From positions 1 to 64,000 of the forward strand of contig KB445820.1 in assembly GCA_000320605.2 (NCBI GenBank): 64,000 nt of DNA. Direction: 5' to 3'. The DNA comes from Gelatoporia subvermispora B (taxonomy: Eukaryota; Basidiomycota; Agaricomycetes; Polyporales; Gelatoporiaceae). The translations under genes and the position numbers were made by a program. Shown here in pieces: positions 1 to 12,666 of the stretch (within the stretch, counting starts at the first letter, position 1; every line of letters starts with the position of its first letter). The notes under the pieces were generated by a model. That model was not told where the DNA came from and did not search any database. It saw only the letters and a list, made by a program, of their open reading frames with translations.

Positions 1-1058
1 AACCTGTCTGATAACATGAATGGATATAACATGATAACATGCGCTGTTTATTGTTCGTTGTTTGTACAACAATACGATACGACAAAGTTAGAGACTTGAA
101 GACGAACATGCGCTGTTAGCGTAATGTGTAAATATGCGCAAATACATCGCACAGACTGGTTTCTAATTGTTCATATGCTACCTCCACTAATTTTGAAGAT
201 ATTCCTTCCCAGGGAGGAAAAAGGCAGGTGCTATTTACTCTTGTGCATAGAAGGATGCCTCACCGTATTATTCTGCGATAAGATAAGAAAGGTTGGTGAC
301 ATAATCATCAGTTCGCACTTGAGCGCAAATGAATATTTGGCGTATACCTGGCGACCGGGAATCGGTTTGGGACTTTTTAATTTTATTGTCAATGGTAATG
401 TTGTGACTTTTGGGAAATGTGAATGGCAATTGGTTGTCGCATGTCGCTATAGTCCGCTTGGAACCTGGCGTGCGTAGCAGCGCCGATATTACACGTGATC
501 CATAAGGTCATGCGCCATATTCCTGATAGACGCCCAATCTGGGTTCTCCTCGAACATCACATCACATCAATAGGCGAGTACTGCTCGCCAACTTGCTTGG
601 ACGTCTGTGCTGCCATATTATGCTGTATTAAACCACTTGAGTTAACTCTTCAGCGATTTTTAACACATTTTGTTGGCACAGTGCTATCGACGCGGTACAG
701 AATGGTCAGCGGAATCTATCGGAATTCGGACCTGCTTGTCGAATACGTCAGATGATTTCACGCACTGAGACTGATGACTCAGTCATCAGTCTCTCAGTGA
801 AAGTGCGACTGAGCCTCGGACATGTGAGTTCTGACGATCCGGGTATCTGTTTGATCTCTGGGATTGACGTGATATCTAGCCATTTCGAGCTGATGTCGCA
901 CAAACGCATAGCGTCAGACCTTACCCTGTGAAAGAATGGTGTTTCCTATAATTTCTTAGCCAGATCACATCGAGGCCGTACATCGCCGAGAATTGCACGT
1001 AGTAGTCAGATGCTCCAGCCTCTTATCGAAAAACGTCCACTTCGCGATCAGTGCCATC
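1..1058. other. AT-rich stretch without recognised gene
   Basis: No reading frame here resembles a known family. The frames on + (124-477, 495-755) have no splice context or recognisable motif. The stretch is visibly more AT-rich than the gene-dense parts and contains a long palindrome at 767-793. The last few hundred bases presumably hold the promoter of the MFS gene that starts at 1059. Confidence 0.4.
767..793. repeat. 27-bp near-perfect palindrome
   Basis: Two 13-base arms (767-779 and 781-793) are exact reverse complements around a single C at 780. CACT at 763-766 and AGTG at 796-799 extend the pairing after a 2-base bulge. It lies about 270 bp upstream of the MFS start codon and could be a protein-binding site, a hairpin or the scar of a mobile element. 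Confidence 0.8.
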
Positions 1059-2856
1059 ATGAGCACAGATGACCTTAGACGCATATTTTCAGACAATGTT
1101 GAACGAGCTCAGTCTGCCTACAACGGGGCCAACAGCGACAAGAAAATGATGACCCCTCTACCTACATTACAGCTGTTCATCCTCCTCTATTTGCAGCTTG
1201 CTGAACCCCTGACGTCCACTGTGGTGTACCCTTTTGTCAACCAACTTGTACGTGAAACAGGTGTGACGGGCGGGGACGAGCGCAAAACTGGGTACTACGC
1301 TGGTCTGATAGTGCGCTTGCGTTTCTTTTGCACCTATGTAAATGCTCATGCCGACGAACTATCCTCAGGAATCATCTTTCTATGCGACAGAAGCCATTTG
1401 CGTTCTACAATGGGGCAGACTATCCGACAAATTCGGCCGGAAACCTATTCTGCTCTCCGGTCTCGTTGACCTCATCATTTCCATAGTTTGCTTTGGCCTG
1501 TCGAAGAGTTATTGGGCCTTGATACTGAGTCGATGTGCAGAGGGTGCATTGAACGGTAATATCGGGGTAACGAAGAGCATGATGACAGAGATCACGGATC
1601 TCACCAACCGAGCGCAAGGGTTTGCATACATGCCTATGATATGGTCTTTGGGGAGCACTCTTGGGTACGTCTACCGCCAAGCCGTAACGAGGTATATTCT
1701 CATCTTTTTAACGTGCGTGGACGCAGGCCTGTTATAGGGGGCGTGTTCGCGGAGCCGACCAAGCGATGGCCGAGTATTTTTGGCAAGACCAGATTCTGGG
1801 CAGAATACCCTTACTTTCTGCCTTGTGTCACAATTGCGTCGATATCTACGAGCGCGTTCTTGATTACACTCCTTTGTCTAAAGGAGGTACGTGGCTGCTT
1901 TGACATACCTTCTATTCCTCTCATACCTTTCAGACAGTAGTAAAACCTAATGGACGTCCTAGCGACCCCGTACATGCTGCATACAAGCGACTCCCTGCAT
2001 CTGACCCGGAGAGATCATCGATAGCAGACTCAGACAAGCAAATAAATATTAGCGAACATATCGAGCTGGGCTCACTTCAAGATTCGCATGCGTTCAATCC
2101 GGATAATGAAGAAGCACAGGTACTTCAAGAACGGAAGACATCCAAAGCGACGGAGGACGAAATCACTTTTCGATCCATCCTCATCCCCCGAGTATTACTC
2201 CCGGTCATCAATTACGGTTTCCTTGCATTCACAGATCAAGCCGTGCAAGTGCTCATACCCTTGATGTATTCCTCCCAGATAGATTACGGTGGCCTTGGAT
2301 TCGACCCTTTCGCAATAGGACTCATCCAGGGCGCTGCAGGCTTCGTTATCGGTTTGCTCCAGATCCTGACATTCCCCGCATTGTTGCGAAGATTCGGACC
2401 CAAGAAGCTATATATCGCATCATACGCGAGCTATTTACTCGTCTGTTGTGCATTCCCACTATTAGCTCACATCACCAACAAAGCCGGTGCCGTTAATGCG
2501 TGGAGCTGGACCATCATTGTGCTACAGCTGGCAGCGTACGCGATGTCATGTCCGGCATGGGGTGAGTATTTCTCCGTAAGTTATGCTACAAGACCTCATG
2601 TAACCACCATTAAGGCTGCATTTTTATGTACATCAGCGAGTCGGCTCCTAGCTCTGCGACCCTCGGCCTCACGAACGGCCTCGCGCAGACCACAGCGTCG
2701 GTCATGCGCGCTATTGCACCTTCCACATCGTCGTCGCTATTCTCCGCATCACTCGAACATAATCTCGCCGGTGGTCATATGGTGTACTGGTTTCTCTGCA
2801 TATTCACAATTTTCGGTCTCCTCGCAGCCTCCCAGCTGCGTCCTCACGTGGGATGA
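1059..2856 (+). CDS. MFS transporter (DHA1-like, fungal ZIFL-type)
   Basis: Membrane transporter of the major facilitator superfamily; the substrate cannot be read from sequence. Exons 1059-1310, 1369-1664, 1727-1886, 1934-2561 and 2615-2856 give 525 aa in one continuous frame. After a short cytosolic N-terminus the first helix begins near LFILLYLQLAEPLTS. Motif A (GRLSDKFGRKP) follows in exon 2, then an R-x3-G motif in SRCAEGALNGN. A hydrophilic central loop of about 60 residues separates the two helix bundles, and an ESAP motif opens the last exon. The start at 1059 was preferred over the upstream in-frame ATG at 993 because the short N-terminus matches relatives I remember. Introns are 53-62 bp except the third, 47 bp. 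It appears intact. Confidence 0.88.
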
Positions 2857-3783
2857 CCCAGCCGGGCCTGCGTAGAACTTGTCTCCGCTGTAGCTGCCTA
2901 TATCAAGTTCCTCTTGATACATGATATGCTTTGGTAACGTACCAGGATCATGTACTAGACCACGATTCCGCTCGGATCCTCCCTGATAGCTCGTTCCTCA
3001 ATGTATTTGATCATCATTTGCCGAGGCCAGCTGGCACTCATTATAATGCATAAAATCAATACTGCACTTATCGCAGGGCACCGCTCGGACGCAACGGTCA
3101 AGCCAATACGCCTATTTGGCCTCGTGGGAACCGCTGGCGATCCAAGCGAATCGATGACAATGTATCTCGAGTAGTCTCCTCTATCTCGTAGCTGGCGCTC
3201 AAGACAATAGCTCTGACCAGGATACGTGTCTCTTAGCTCGCGTCATCAGACATAAATTGCATGTCCCGGATTGTGAGCTCAGCGGAAAGTCACTCAAAAT
3301 AACGTTTGTCTATACTGATATCTGCCGATGCTTCTTACGACTTCCTCACGGTCCACCTTATGATCTGCCGAAAGGCAGGCTAGTGCAACCTTTGGCATAA
3401 GCAGCACAGTGCGGCGGTTGTACAGCTTCATGGACTTAGAAGTTCCGCGAGACTCCCTTCTGCAGGTCTATCACTTCTGATCTCTGTCAAAGATACCTCG
3501 CGGTGTTACTAGAACCTCATTGATGGCTGGATCATGTGGACGCACGCTGTGCCTGGTTGAGGACATGTAGCGAACAAACGTCACTGCGAAGGGTAGCCTG
3601 TCCCATTTGTGCCTGCCGATAGCTGTCGGAGACATGTGCAAATCCATTGACGTCAAGGTGGAGGTTACAAATGTCCAGCCTCATCGGCTCTAACGTTCCA
3701 TGTGCAGCGCGTTACAAGGATATAATAACTTCAGATGTACAGGGGTTCGAACAACATCCCCGTGATCACACCCACGCAATCCG
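2857..3783. other. Intergenic region
   Basis: This 0.9-kb stretch between the MFS gene and the small secreted-protein gene has no frame that I can support as coding. It includes the 3' region of the former and the promoter of the latter. Confidence 0.5.
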
Positions 3784-4605
3784 ATGAAGCTGACTCTTCT
3801 CTCGACCGTAGTTCTGAGTACACTTCTCTTTGATTCTGTTGAAGGTGAGTTACGGACTCGATGTAGTTCGTCAGTCACGACCGTGTATTGACGATGATGA
3901 GTGCAGCACGACGAATCCAAGGAAGTCCCACTGAGGCCTGTGGAGAAGACCGCCAGCTCATGAATACGTCCTCGATCACTCAGGGAGGCTTTGAAGTTGG
4001 GGTCACTGTACATTCCTGCCCAGGCTTTGCTCAATACATCAAAAGAGATATTGCGAGCTCTCTCAACAGAGCCCTTCAGAAGCGTGCTACATTGTGCGAT
4101 GTGAATTGTAGGTGTGTGGACATCAGGGATCGACTTTTCTTACTCAAATCCGATCGCAGGTCTCGTCGACTGTGAGAATGTCAGTACATAACAGCCTTTG
4201 CCCAACGACTGTCGAGCCCTAGCCAATGTGTTAATTTCTATGAACCGTGAGTGGGAACCTACCGATATATGTAGTTCTATTACCTTAAAGCAAGATATTA
4301 ATCTCAGCCGAAACGTTTGAGGCACCCGCAGGAACACTTACTACATTCTTTCTGGCCTCCGAGGCTCCAACGTGTTTGATCGCATATGCCAACTTCGATG
4401 TGGTCCCATATGACGTTTCCTATCTCGATGCGGTGAGTTCAATATGCATGGTAGTAGCCCCAAGATTTCATCCAATTACATGCAGGGCGTTGTCAGTGAT
4501 ACTACTGTAGACCTCTGTGTCGGAAATAGGCCTGCAGTTGTGTCGACTATGGGAGGTTTCTGTGATTCCCCCCTCGTCGCTAATGACGATTGGCTCATAG
4601 AGTGA
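3784..4605 (+). pseudogene. Small secreted cysteine-containing protein, in-frame stop
   Basis: Small fungal secreted protein of unknown function. Best exons are 3784-3844, 3907-4107, 4160-4246, 4308-4432 and 4486-4605. Exon 1 encodes a signal peptide (MKLTLLSTVVLSTLLF). The rest fits a basidiomycete secreted-protein layout known to me only as a pattern: LVDCEN, then PNDCRALANVL, then an APAGTLTTFF strand, then late cysteines. In exon 3 the frame runs LVDCENVST, then TAA (4189-4191), then QPLPNDC, so the conserved reading is broken by one stop codon. No normal-length intron removes it cleanly: a donor at 4116 to the acceptor at 4194 would, but GTGGAC is a poor donor. An alternative 3' end uses a donor at 4602 and stops at 4667. 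It could be a recent pseudogene, a null allele or a sequencing error. Confidence 0.5.
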
Positions 4606-4844
4606 GTGTTTATATTCCCTTGGGGATACATAGACTTAACGGGACCACCAGGCTTGGCCACCGTTGAGGTCGAGGCGTCGATCACAACTTACGCTCAAGG
4701 GTTGAGCTCAATATCACCTTGCGAACCACTAAATTCGAGAGACAGACAAATTTACAGATTTAAATGTACACATTGTTCGTTGCCCTACATCAATCATGAT
4801 ACGTAATTGGGTTAAGCCCGGAGTCTGTGAAAGTTTGCCATGTC

Positions 4845-7803
4845 TCACTGAAACAAAGCCAGCGCAGTACCGAAGAGGATAAACATAAGCTGTGGCATCG
4901 TCAACCCGATTGACAAGCCGCTGTTATCTGAGGAGGATGTGCTAGCTGTCGAAGAGCCAGACGGTGTTGCCGTTACCGTCGCGATGAAGCTCGCCCATGA
5001 TTGTTGAGTAGCAAGTGGCACAGACGTTGTCCCCGCGGTTGATCCGGAACCGAAGAAGAACACCGGATCTCCTGTCAGCACGTCATCTGCTAAAGTAGCG
5101 TTCTCCCCTCCTACGACGTTCGAACCCGATACCAGTCCGGTGTCATTTGAGCCGAGCACGAATTCGCGGATGAATGTTAACGCCTGTGTGATTGTCAGAT
5201 TCGGTCTGGTAACTGAGCAGCAGAAGGTGTACCGCAGCAGGCTGCCACTCAGCGACAAGATGCCCTGCTCCCTGGAAAAGCACATACGTCAGGTTGCGCT
5301 CTTGATGGACAATACCAGCGAAGCTGCCATCGTCATTGAACCAAGGCGTCGAAGGCTTCTGTGTGAAGCCTTGTATACCTCCAAAAGTCATGTTCTAGTG
5401 CAAGAATGAGTCCCCACTGATGCATACCGAGATGAACCAGATTATACCTGAATGATTACTGTAGCGGCTCATTAGCACGCGCCACAAGACTGAGTTGAAT
5501 ATCACTCACCTTGAGTTCCTCGATGTTGCACCAACGAATCATCGTTGCCTGAGAAGAACACGATCGACACATTCCTGGCACTAGCATTGGACGCAAGCTC
5601 TGATAGAAATGCCATGGGTCTAGATCCAATTAGCCTTGAGTCACTGAAGCCTCAGGGGTTGCTCACTCTACGCCTGGATAATTCGAGCCGAGTTATTTTA
5701 CGATCAATCTAACTTTCGTGTAGTTTGATAACGTACTCGGGTCGCCGTATTGATTGCCAACCGCTGCAGTCCCGTCATCGTGAGATGACAGAGAACACGC
5801 TCAAATGTCTGGCTCACTCACTCTGATAACTGTTGTTGAAAGGGTAATCGATGCTGTCTTGCCAGTCACTTGCAGTTGGCGTGTGCAACGCAGCGCGAGT
5901 ACGGTTGTCTAGATAGTTGTGTGATTATCGGACTTGGCCATGGATTAGTGCCTTACACGCACCGTTGAGGAAGGTGAAAGGGTCAAGGTCAGGCTCGGGA
6001 TTTGTTCCGTCTGGGACCTCGTACACCTGGTTTAACGTTGAGCTTTGCTACAATGAAAATCGTAGTTTCTTCACTCACATCGAACCCTCCATTGCCTGAT
6101 ATAATCCGAATTAGATGAGCGTTCATGGACCAACTGGATCACTCACTCCAGGGGAAGGAGAAATTGACAGCGTAGTCGATCATCTCGTCGTACAGCCAGC
6201 AACCATACCATGAGTCAATTGTTCCATTAGATCGTCCAGACAAGTCACGCTTCCACTGCTCTCTCCTCTCCTCTCTGGTTACGTGTAAATGATTCCTCGC
6301 GCGCAGATCACTGGCATCCGTGTGAGCATTCAGGCCACTAGTTAGTATCTTCCTCCGTTCACGGCGTTGTTCAGACAACTGGAAGGGAACGCTGAAGGGA
6401 GAATTTGGATCGCTCGCCAGTGTGATGTTTAAGGTTGGAAAATTGCTCTGCTGAGGGTATGTCAGGTTGAGGTCGTAACCACACAAATGATCCCTGAAAA
6501 GATGACAAGTTAGTTGAGATCAAGGAATAGAAGCAGAATGATTGACTGTTCTTTGAAATAATTGAAGACGTCCGGGTCATAGTTGATGAGTTGAGGCCAG
6601 GTCTCAATGACGTTGAGCTGATAGATGATGGTAAATTGGTCAGTTACCACAAATAGCGAATGAGTATGCACTCACTGTAGGTAATATCTCAATGGTAGCC
6701 AACGACCCAAGTGAGCCATCGCCAATAGTGATCTTCCGCAGCTGCACAGGAGGATTAGGAGTTGAGAATATGGCTTTCGTTATATATGGCTATTAAAATG
6801 TACGTCAGATTGTGGGCTATCATTCTATGCTGCGCGCCTACAATGTAAGTTCCAGCATAACTCTCGCCTGTCAAGTATAGCGGGCGGGTCGCTAATCCTG
6901 GAAACACTTGTACGAGGTTAGACAAGAAGCCGACCTGGGCGCCGACTTCGTCAGCACACGAAACGTCACATCGATGATGGAGACACGTACGAAGTCCTGT
7001 CCCATCTGGTCTTCATCCGCAACTTGATGCAATAATCAGCTCAATACATTTTAAATGCAGATTAATGTCGACATACTATAGCCTGTCGAATCTGCCGTCG
7101 AAAATCCGGTCCCTATCCATGTTCGCGATCAGACAATGTTGTTCGGTAGAATCAAACGTGTGCATACCAACAGGCTGGTCAACGTAGAATGCATCCACGA
7201 GGTTGATCCAGGCAAAGGGATTAGACACGAGAGAGCCATTTGCAAGAACATGGATAGGCCCGTGCTACAGTGTGCGACGCAATCAGTATCCATGTTTTCT
7301 TCATATGGAATCTAGCCGCACCTCTTCAAACAAGCCAATCATACTCGAGGAGCCAGGACTGTAGTGTTATGTCAGAGCAGCTCCTAGGTTTGATATATGT
7401 GTACTTGCCCGCCATTGAGCCAGAGTAACCAGGGATCAGTACTATTGGCGTCAGTGAGAGAGCCGTTGGCTCCTTGACGTTCAAAACCCCAGAAGAACAG
7501 AGTGTCATTGGGATGGTTCGGTCGATTTACTGGTAGATTTCCAGCAAAGCTGCGAGGCAGGTTGAATGTGATGTTGGGTAGCTGGTCGGTTACCTCATAA
7601 TCTGAGACACGTCAGCACTACATCCTTGCTGCACTGGGGCGAATGCGGAACTCACATGACTGCCACTTTGGGCTGAACGACCCTCCGGGAAAGCCGGGCC
7701 ATTCGTGCGGAAATGTACTCGGTGGCGGCCCGTTAGGGTTGAACTGACCTGCAACCGAGTTACACAGAACTAGTAGCAGAGGAGCGAAAGCCTGAGACCT
7801 CAT
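4845..7803 (-). CDS. Secreted serine carboxypeptidase S10, copy A
   Basis: Serine-type carboxypeptidase that removes C-terminal residues, probably outside the cell or at the surface. Nineteen exons from 7803 down to 4845 give 663 aa: 7803-7656, 7601-7409, 7358-7322, 7264-7168, 7112-7077, 7022-6991, 6934-6842, 6789-6676, 6617-6547, 6493-6147, 6095-6079, 6026-5963, 5908-5822, 5763-5737, 5673-5667, 5619-5510, 5458-5448, 5394-5233, 5183-4845. There is an N-terminal signal peptide. NGGPGSSSMIG is the oxyanion loop, GESYAG carries the nucleophile Ser, SGNDDSLV the likely Asp and GAGHLVAEWQP the His. The Ser/Thr-rich C-terminus ends in a hydrophobic tail that could be a GPI signal. Exon 15 has only 7 bases, and intron 2 starts with GC (7408-7407). 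Copy B lies directly upstream on the same strand. Confidence 0.88.
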
Positions 7804-7846
7804 AGCCGTTACTGAACCCTCTAGCAGGCGTTGTAAGAACCGACAC

Positions 7847-7853
7847 TATATAT
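7847..7853 (-). promoter_or_regulatory. TATA box of carboxypeptidase copy A
   Basis: A TATATA run lies about 45 bp upstream of the start codon at 7803, a plausible core-promoter position for a short 5' leader. It was seen by eye only. The rest of the 7804-8402 spacer has no gene I can support. Confidence 0.45.
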
Positions 7854-8402
7854 GTGCACTATTCGAAGCTTTATAGCAAACTGAAGGCGCTTTTTTGGCC
7901 TGATGATCATATCGTCGGAAGCGAGAGAATCAAACAACCCGCGTGGTGCACTGACCCTTCAGTGGCAAGAATAGCAGCTGCGAGGGTACCGATCCGGAGG
8001 GAGTCATCGGATTGCAGACATCAATACCGAATCCGCCCGAAATGACAGAGAAGAGGTGCTTTAATGCCGCACAGCTCGATGCATATCAGGAGCCTCGATA
8101 GTAAACGCGCAGTCGTGCTTCTGTTGGGCGCCAGAGTCGTGCTGGGCGGCGGCGGCGGCCAACTTGCCCGCCGACTTGCCCGGATCCGCTGCTCATTCCT
8201 GTACAGTTGATGTTCGAAACAGGTAACGGTGTGAAGGCAGCTTCTAGGTTCCCGAAAGATGACTTGATAAAATGCAGTGATACTTCCGTGACACACTCGG
8301 CTATGCTGTTCTCGAGCCTCCGGCCCTCTACTACGAAACAAACTCTACATTTGGGGATAGACAGAAAAATAGACATTTTCGAATTGAACCGGGCCGTCCG
8401 TG

Positions 8403-11328
8403 TCATGACAGCATCACAATCACCATAAGAAGTATAGACAGCATGACAGCCCCATTACCAGCAGACAACCTGAGTACACCAGCGCTGTTCTGTGGGGAAC
8501 CCGTGGCAGTAGCTGTGGCGATAAAGCTCGCCCAGGATTCCTGCGTAGCAACTGGCACTGTAGAGGTCCCTGCAGTAGTTGCAGATCCAAAGAAGAATTT
8601 ATCTCCGCCGGGCAGGTAGTCGTTGGCGAGAGTAGCATTTTCTCCTCCTACCACGATTGTGCCCGACACCAGACCTGTCTCGTTTGAGCCAAGGACGAAG
8701 TCGCGAAGGAATGTGAGAGCCTGCAGGCATCCAGAGCTTAGATTGTTAACCTTTGATATTAAGTCAGACCTACCGCAGCAGGCTGCCATTCGGCCACCAG
8801 GTGTCCGGCACCTTGGAATAGGACATATGTCAAATTGCGCTCCTGATGCACAATTCCTGCGAAGCTCCCATCGTCATTGAACCAAGGCGTCGAAGGTTTC
8901 TTGGTGAAGCCTTGTATGCCTCCAAACGTCATATTCTGCAAGTATGATGAGCTTTAAATGAAAACCAGTCCGATGGCGTGTTCAGACCTGGATGATGACT
9001 GCGGCACAGCGTCAATATTGGCGCCACAGGCACGAGAGAAGAGTACTCGCCTTCTGTTCCTCTGTGCTGTACCAAGGAATCATCGTTTCCGGAATAGAAC
9101 ACAATCGAAACGTTTTTTGCGGTTGCGTTGGTGGCGAGGTCTGTGAGGAATGCCATCGGCCTGTGGACCAGTTACATTCGGGGATCTCGGGGAAACACGT
9201 GGAAGACTGACTCTACACCTAGAAGCGAAAGGGGCTGTGAGCGGCTGGTTAAGCGAAGTAAGATTGTGCGATACATACTTGGGTCGCCATATTGGTTACC
9301 AATTGCTGTGATAACGTTAGAAGCAGAAACCAAGATCGAGTTTGGGGGACCTACATCTGTTGTGCACCGATCCGAAGGGATAGTTGAAGTTGCGAATCCA
9401 GTTCTTGGAGGTAGGTGCATGCAGCGCCGCCCGCGTACGGTTATCTAAGACACGGGGAGGTTATCACAACGGGCTCGATGTCACACGTGCCTTGTGCTCA
9501 CCATTCAAGAAGACACTGGCGTCCAGTGGCGGTTCTGGGTTCGTCCCATCCGGAATATCATAAACCTGCGCAACTCAGATGAAACACCTCACCACGTTTC
9601 GGGAAACTCACATCGAATTCGCCGTTGCCTGATCATAATGTCAGACCGAACGTCCCCGAACAAGAATGGCTCACTCACTCCAAGGGAAGGAGAAATTGAC
9701 AGCATAATCCGTCATCTCGTCGAACAAGAAGCATCCATAGAAGGGATCGATACTGCCGTTAGCCCGACCAGTCAAGTCGCGCTTCCACTGTTCTCGTTTC
9801 TGCATCCTAACTTCAGGCGCTAGGTCTCTGGCGCTGAGACCATTGGCGCTGGCTTGGGCATAGTATTTGCTCGCGATTGTCTGCCTCCAGTCTCTGCGTT
9901 CCTCTGCCGGCACGCGGACGAAGTCACCACCGAGGTTCTCAGTCGGCTGGACAAGATTCAACGTCGGGAAGTTGCCGACTTGAGGATATGTCAAATTGAG
10001 ATCAAAGCCACATAGGTGCTCTCTGTGCGTCAAGCATTCTTGCTGAGTAATATAGTCAGATGGGCAAGGCGAGTCGAACGCACTGTTCGCGGAAGTAGTT
10101 GAAGACATCCGGATCGTAGTTGATCAGCTGAGGATATGTCTCGATCACGTTGACCTATGGCGAAATTTGAGCGAAGAGTGATCACAAGGTCCAGTGACCT
10201 AAACATACGGCTGGTAACTCTTCGATCGTAGCCAGCGAGCCAAGCGACCCATCACCTATCACAATACTGCGCAGATTGACAGGCGGATTCGGTGACTGGA
10301 ATATCGCCTTTGTAATGTACGGCTGCGAAACGTGGTCACCACGGTTTTCAAGGACAGAGACGTCTCGAAGACCTACAATGTAGGTACCAGCATAACTCTC
10401 GCCGGTTAGATAGAGAGGTCTCGTGGCCAAGCCTGGGAAGATCCTGACAAGATTTGAGAGGAAGCCAAGCTAGAAAATCTTCCAATTAGAACGCGAGAAG
10501 CAAGGCGGACCGCAGGAGACATACGAAATCTTGCGCCATTTGATCCTCGTCGGCGACTCAGGCGACTGTCAACTGCAATTTTCTTGCTGAGATTGTTACC
10601 CTGAACTCACTGTAGCCAGTCGTATCCGACGTGGAGTATCCGGTACCTGTTCAATCCCGTTTCAATATAACTGGGACCGGTGCATGACATCTGACTTACC
10701 AACTGGTTGATCGATGTAGAAAGAGTCAACGAGAGTATTCCATGTGAGGTTGTTCTTCACTAATGTGTAGTTGCTGAGGACATGAATGGGTCCGTGCTGA
10801 TAACTGAAGTTCGATATCCGGACATGTCGAGACGCTGAAAGGTAAAACTCATACCTCCGTGAACAGAGCGATCATTCCTGATGACCCCGGCCTAGAAACG
10901 TTTGTCAACCCCCAGTCAAAGAACGCATGTCTATACATACCCGCCTTGCAGCCAAATAAGCCATGGGTCGGTGTTATTGGGGTTGGTGATGGAACCGTTC
11001 ACTTTCTGGTTTTCAAAGCCCCAGAAGAACAATGTGTCGTTCGGATGGCCTGGTCGATCGACTGGTATATTTCCAGCAAAACTTCGAGGGAGGGGGAACG
11101 TGATGTTGGGGAGGGTTTCATTCACCTCGAAGTCTGCAAACACCAGCTTCAGACAGCCCCTTTCGCCTCGTGAACGAGAATCCACTCACACGACTGCCAG
11201 GCGGGGCTGAACGAGCCATTCGGCGCCCCCGGGTAGGTATGAGGAAAAGTGTTCGGAATGCTTGAGCTGCCCTGCCCGAGCACTACCGCACACAATGCGA
11301 GCAAACCCGAGTAAAGGAGAGGGCCCAT
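8403..11328 (-). CDS. Secreted serine carboxypeptidase S10, copy B
   Basis: Paralogue of copies A and C with the same 19-exon plan, 653 aa: 11328-11190, 11133-10941, 10891-10855, 10796-10700, 10646-10611, 10556-10525, 10469-10377, 10322-10209, 10154-10084, 10022-9679, 9628-9612, 9565-9502, 9444-9355, 9305-9279, 9218-9212, 9160-9051, 8998-8988, 8935-8774, 8720-8403. It has a signal peptide, GESYAG, SGNDDSLV, GAGHLVAEWQP and a hydrophobic C-terminal tail. The oxyanion segment reads LQGG-PGSSG where A and C have LNGG-PGSSS. Exon 6 needs an unusual GAG acceptor (10559-10557) because the CAG acceptor 9 bases upstream leads straight into TGA. Intron 16 has a GC donor (9050-9049). Start 11328 was chosen because the signal peptide begins there; the frame stays open further upstream. 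Confidence 0.83.
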
Positions 11329-11371
11329 CACGGTGCGCGCAAGACGGGCCCCTGGATGGGGTACGCGCCCC

Positions 11372-11377
11372 TTATAA
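11372..11377 (-). promoter_or_regulatory. Possible TATA element of carboxypeptidase copy B
   Basis: TTATAA lies about 45 bp upstream of the start codon at 11328, matching the TATA spacing of copy A. Confidence 0.35.
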
Positions 11378-12666
11378 CCCAAAAGCCCCGGCGGAAGTGC
11401 CCACCTGTCCACCCGCGACGCTCGCGACACATTTGATCATCTTGCTCATTCCAGACGGAGATAACACGATGGACGATGCACGCAGACGCGAAGCATCGAA
11501 GTACGGCTAGCGAAGCGCGGCGCACATGGCCAGGGGGCACGCACGGGGCCGAGGCGGCACCCCGGATCGCGCCACGATGGCATGCGATGCGTGCCGGGTA
11601 TTCAGTGGAGACAGCGCGCGAGAAACGAGTGCCAAGTTGACTGCAGGGAATAATGAGAGAAGGTGTAGGGAGCGTCAGAATGTCGTTGCAACCATTCCGG
11701 ACGTGTTCGATCGTGTCCCGCTTAAACAGCGCGTTCCGCAGGTCTGGCCCAAGTTACTACACATTCCTTAGACGCACCAAAGCTCATCCCGAAAGCACTC
11801 CATCATGTAGCCTAAGGTAGAGGCGATAGCGCCTCCGTGTGACTGAAAGCGCGAAACGACAGGTGCGGACGGAGTACACGAAGACAAGGGGGTCCCAGGT
11901 CAGGCACGAACAGAATCTGAGCCCGAACAGTCGTGCATCGCGAGGCGTCTCCCTTGTCACCAGTCGGTGAGAGTCAGTTCCGCGAATGTCGACCAATCGC
12001 TAGAGCTGCTCTGGGACACATGCGGGTCTCGAGACACGGGTACAAGGGAAGTCATCTTCGAAACGACACCGCAAATCATGGATTGTTTTGACGCCTCAGA
12101 TGGTTCCTGGGCGAGTCATTGTGCTGTCAATGTCTTCACCATAGTTTCCTTGTGACTGTGACTGAACTGTCCCGGCGTGCTGGCAGAATAAAGGTATGTA
12201 GCCAAAAGTCAACCGTGAACAAGTCCCTGCGGGGGCAGAGGGACAGCAGGGGATCAGCCACCAGGCTCTTTCCAGCTTTCCTCATACCATATCGGTACTT
12301 TGTCTATTTCAAACGCCGATACGATTAGGCGCCAATAACAAGAAACTCCGACCCGCAGAGCCGCGTGGTCAGAGCCCAAATAGGATAGGACGTTCAAGCT
12401 CCGCTATTCTCCTTTTGGCGTGTATCGGATTGGATCTGGAGCTGCTGTTGCGACTGTGCCAGTAAAATATCACTAGCGGTTGCGTTGTAGAATCTTGTTT
12501 GAGCACACTCGAGCATACGCTGACATGAACAAAACACGTGGATATATCTGTTCCAAAGTCCTTGATGTACAAAGGCTACAACTACACCTATTCTGGGATT
12601 CTGCCACTTGTCTGGATCCTGCAGTCCTCCGAAGTGTCCTCGCGATATTCTCAACTCTACATGAAT
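11378..12666. other. Intergenic region
   Basis: About 1.3 kb between the start of carboxypeptidase B and the end of the Rieske/AIF gene. Several frames of 60-86 codons exist on both strands, but none has family motifs or a coherent splice structure. Confidence 0.45.
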
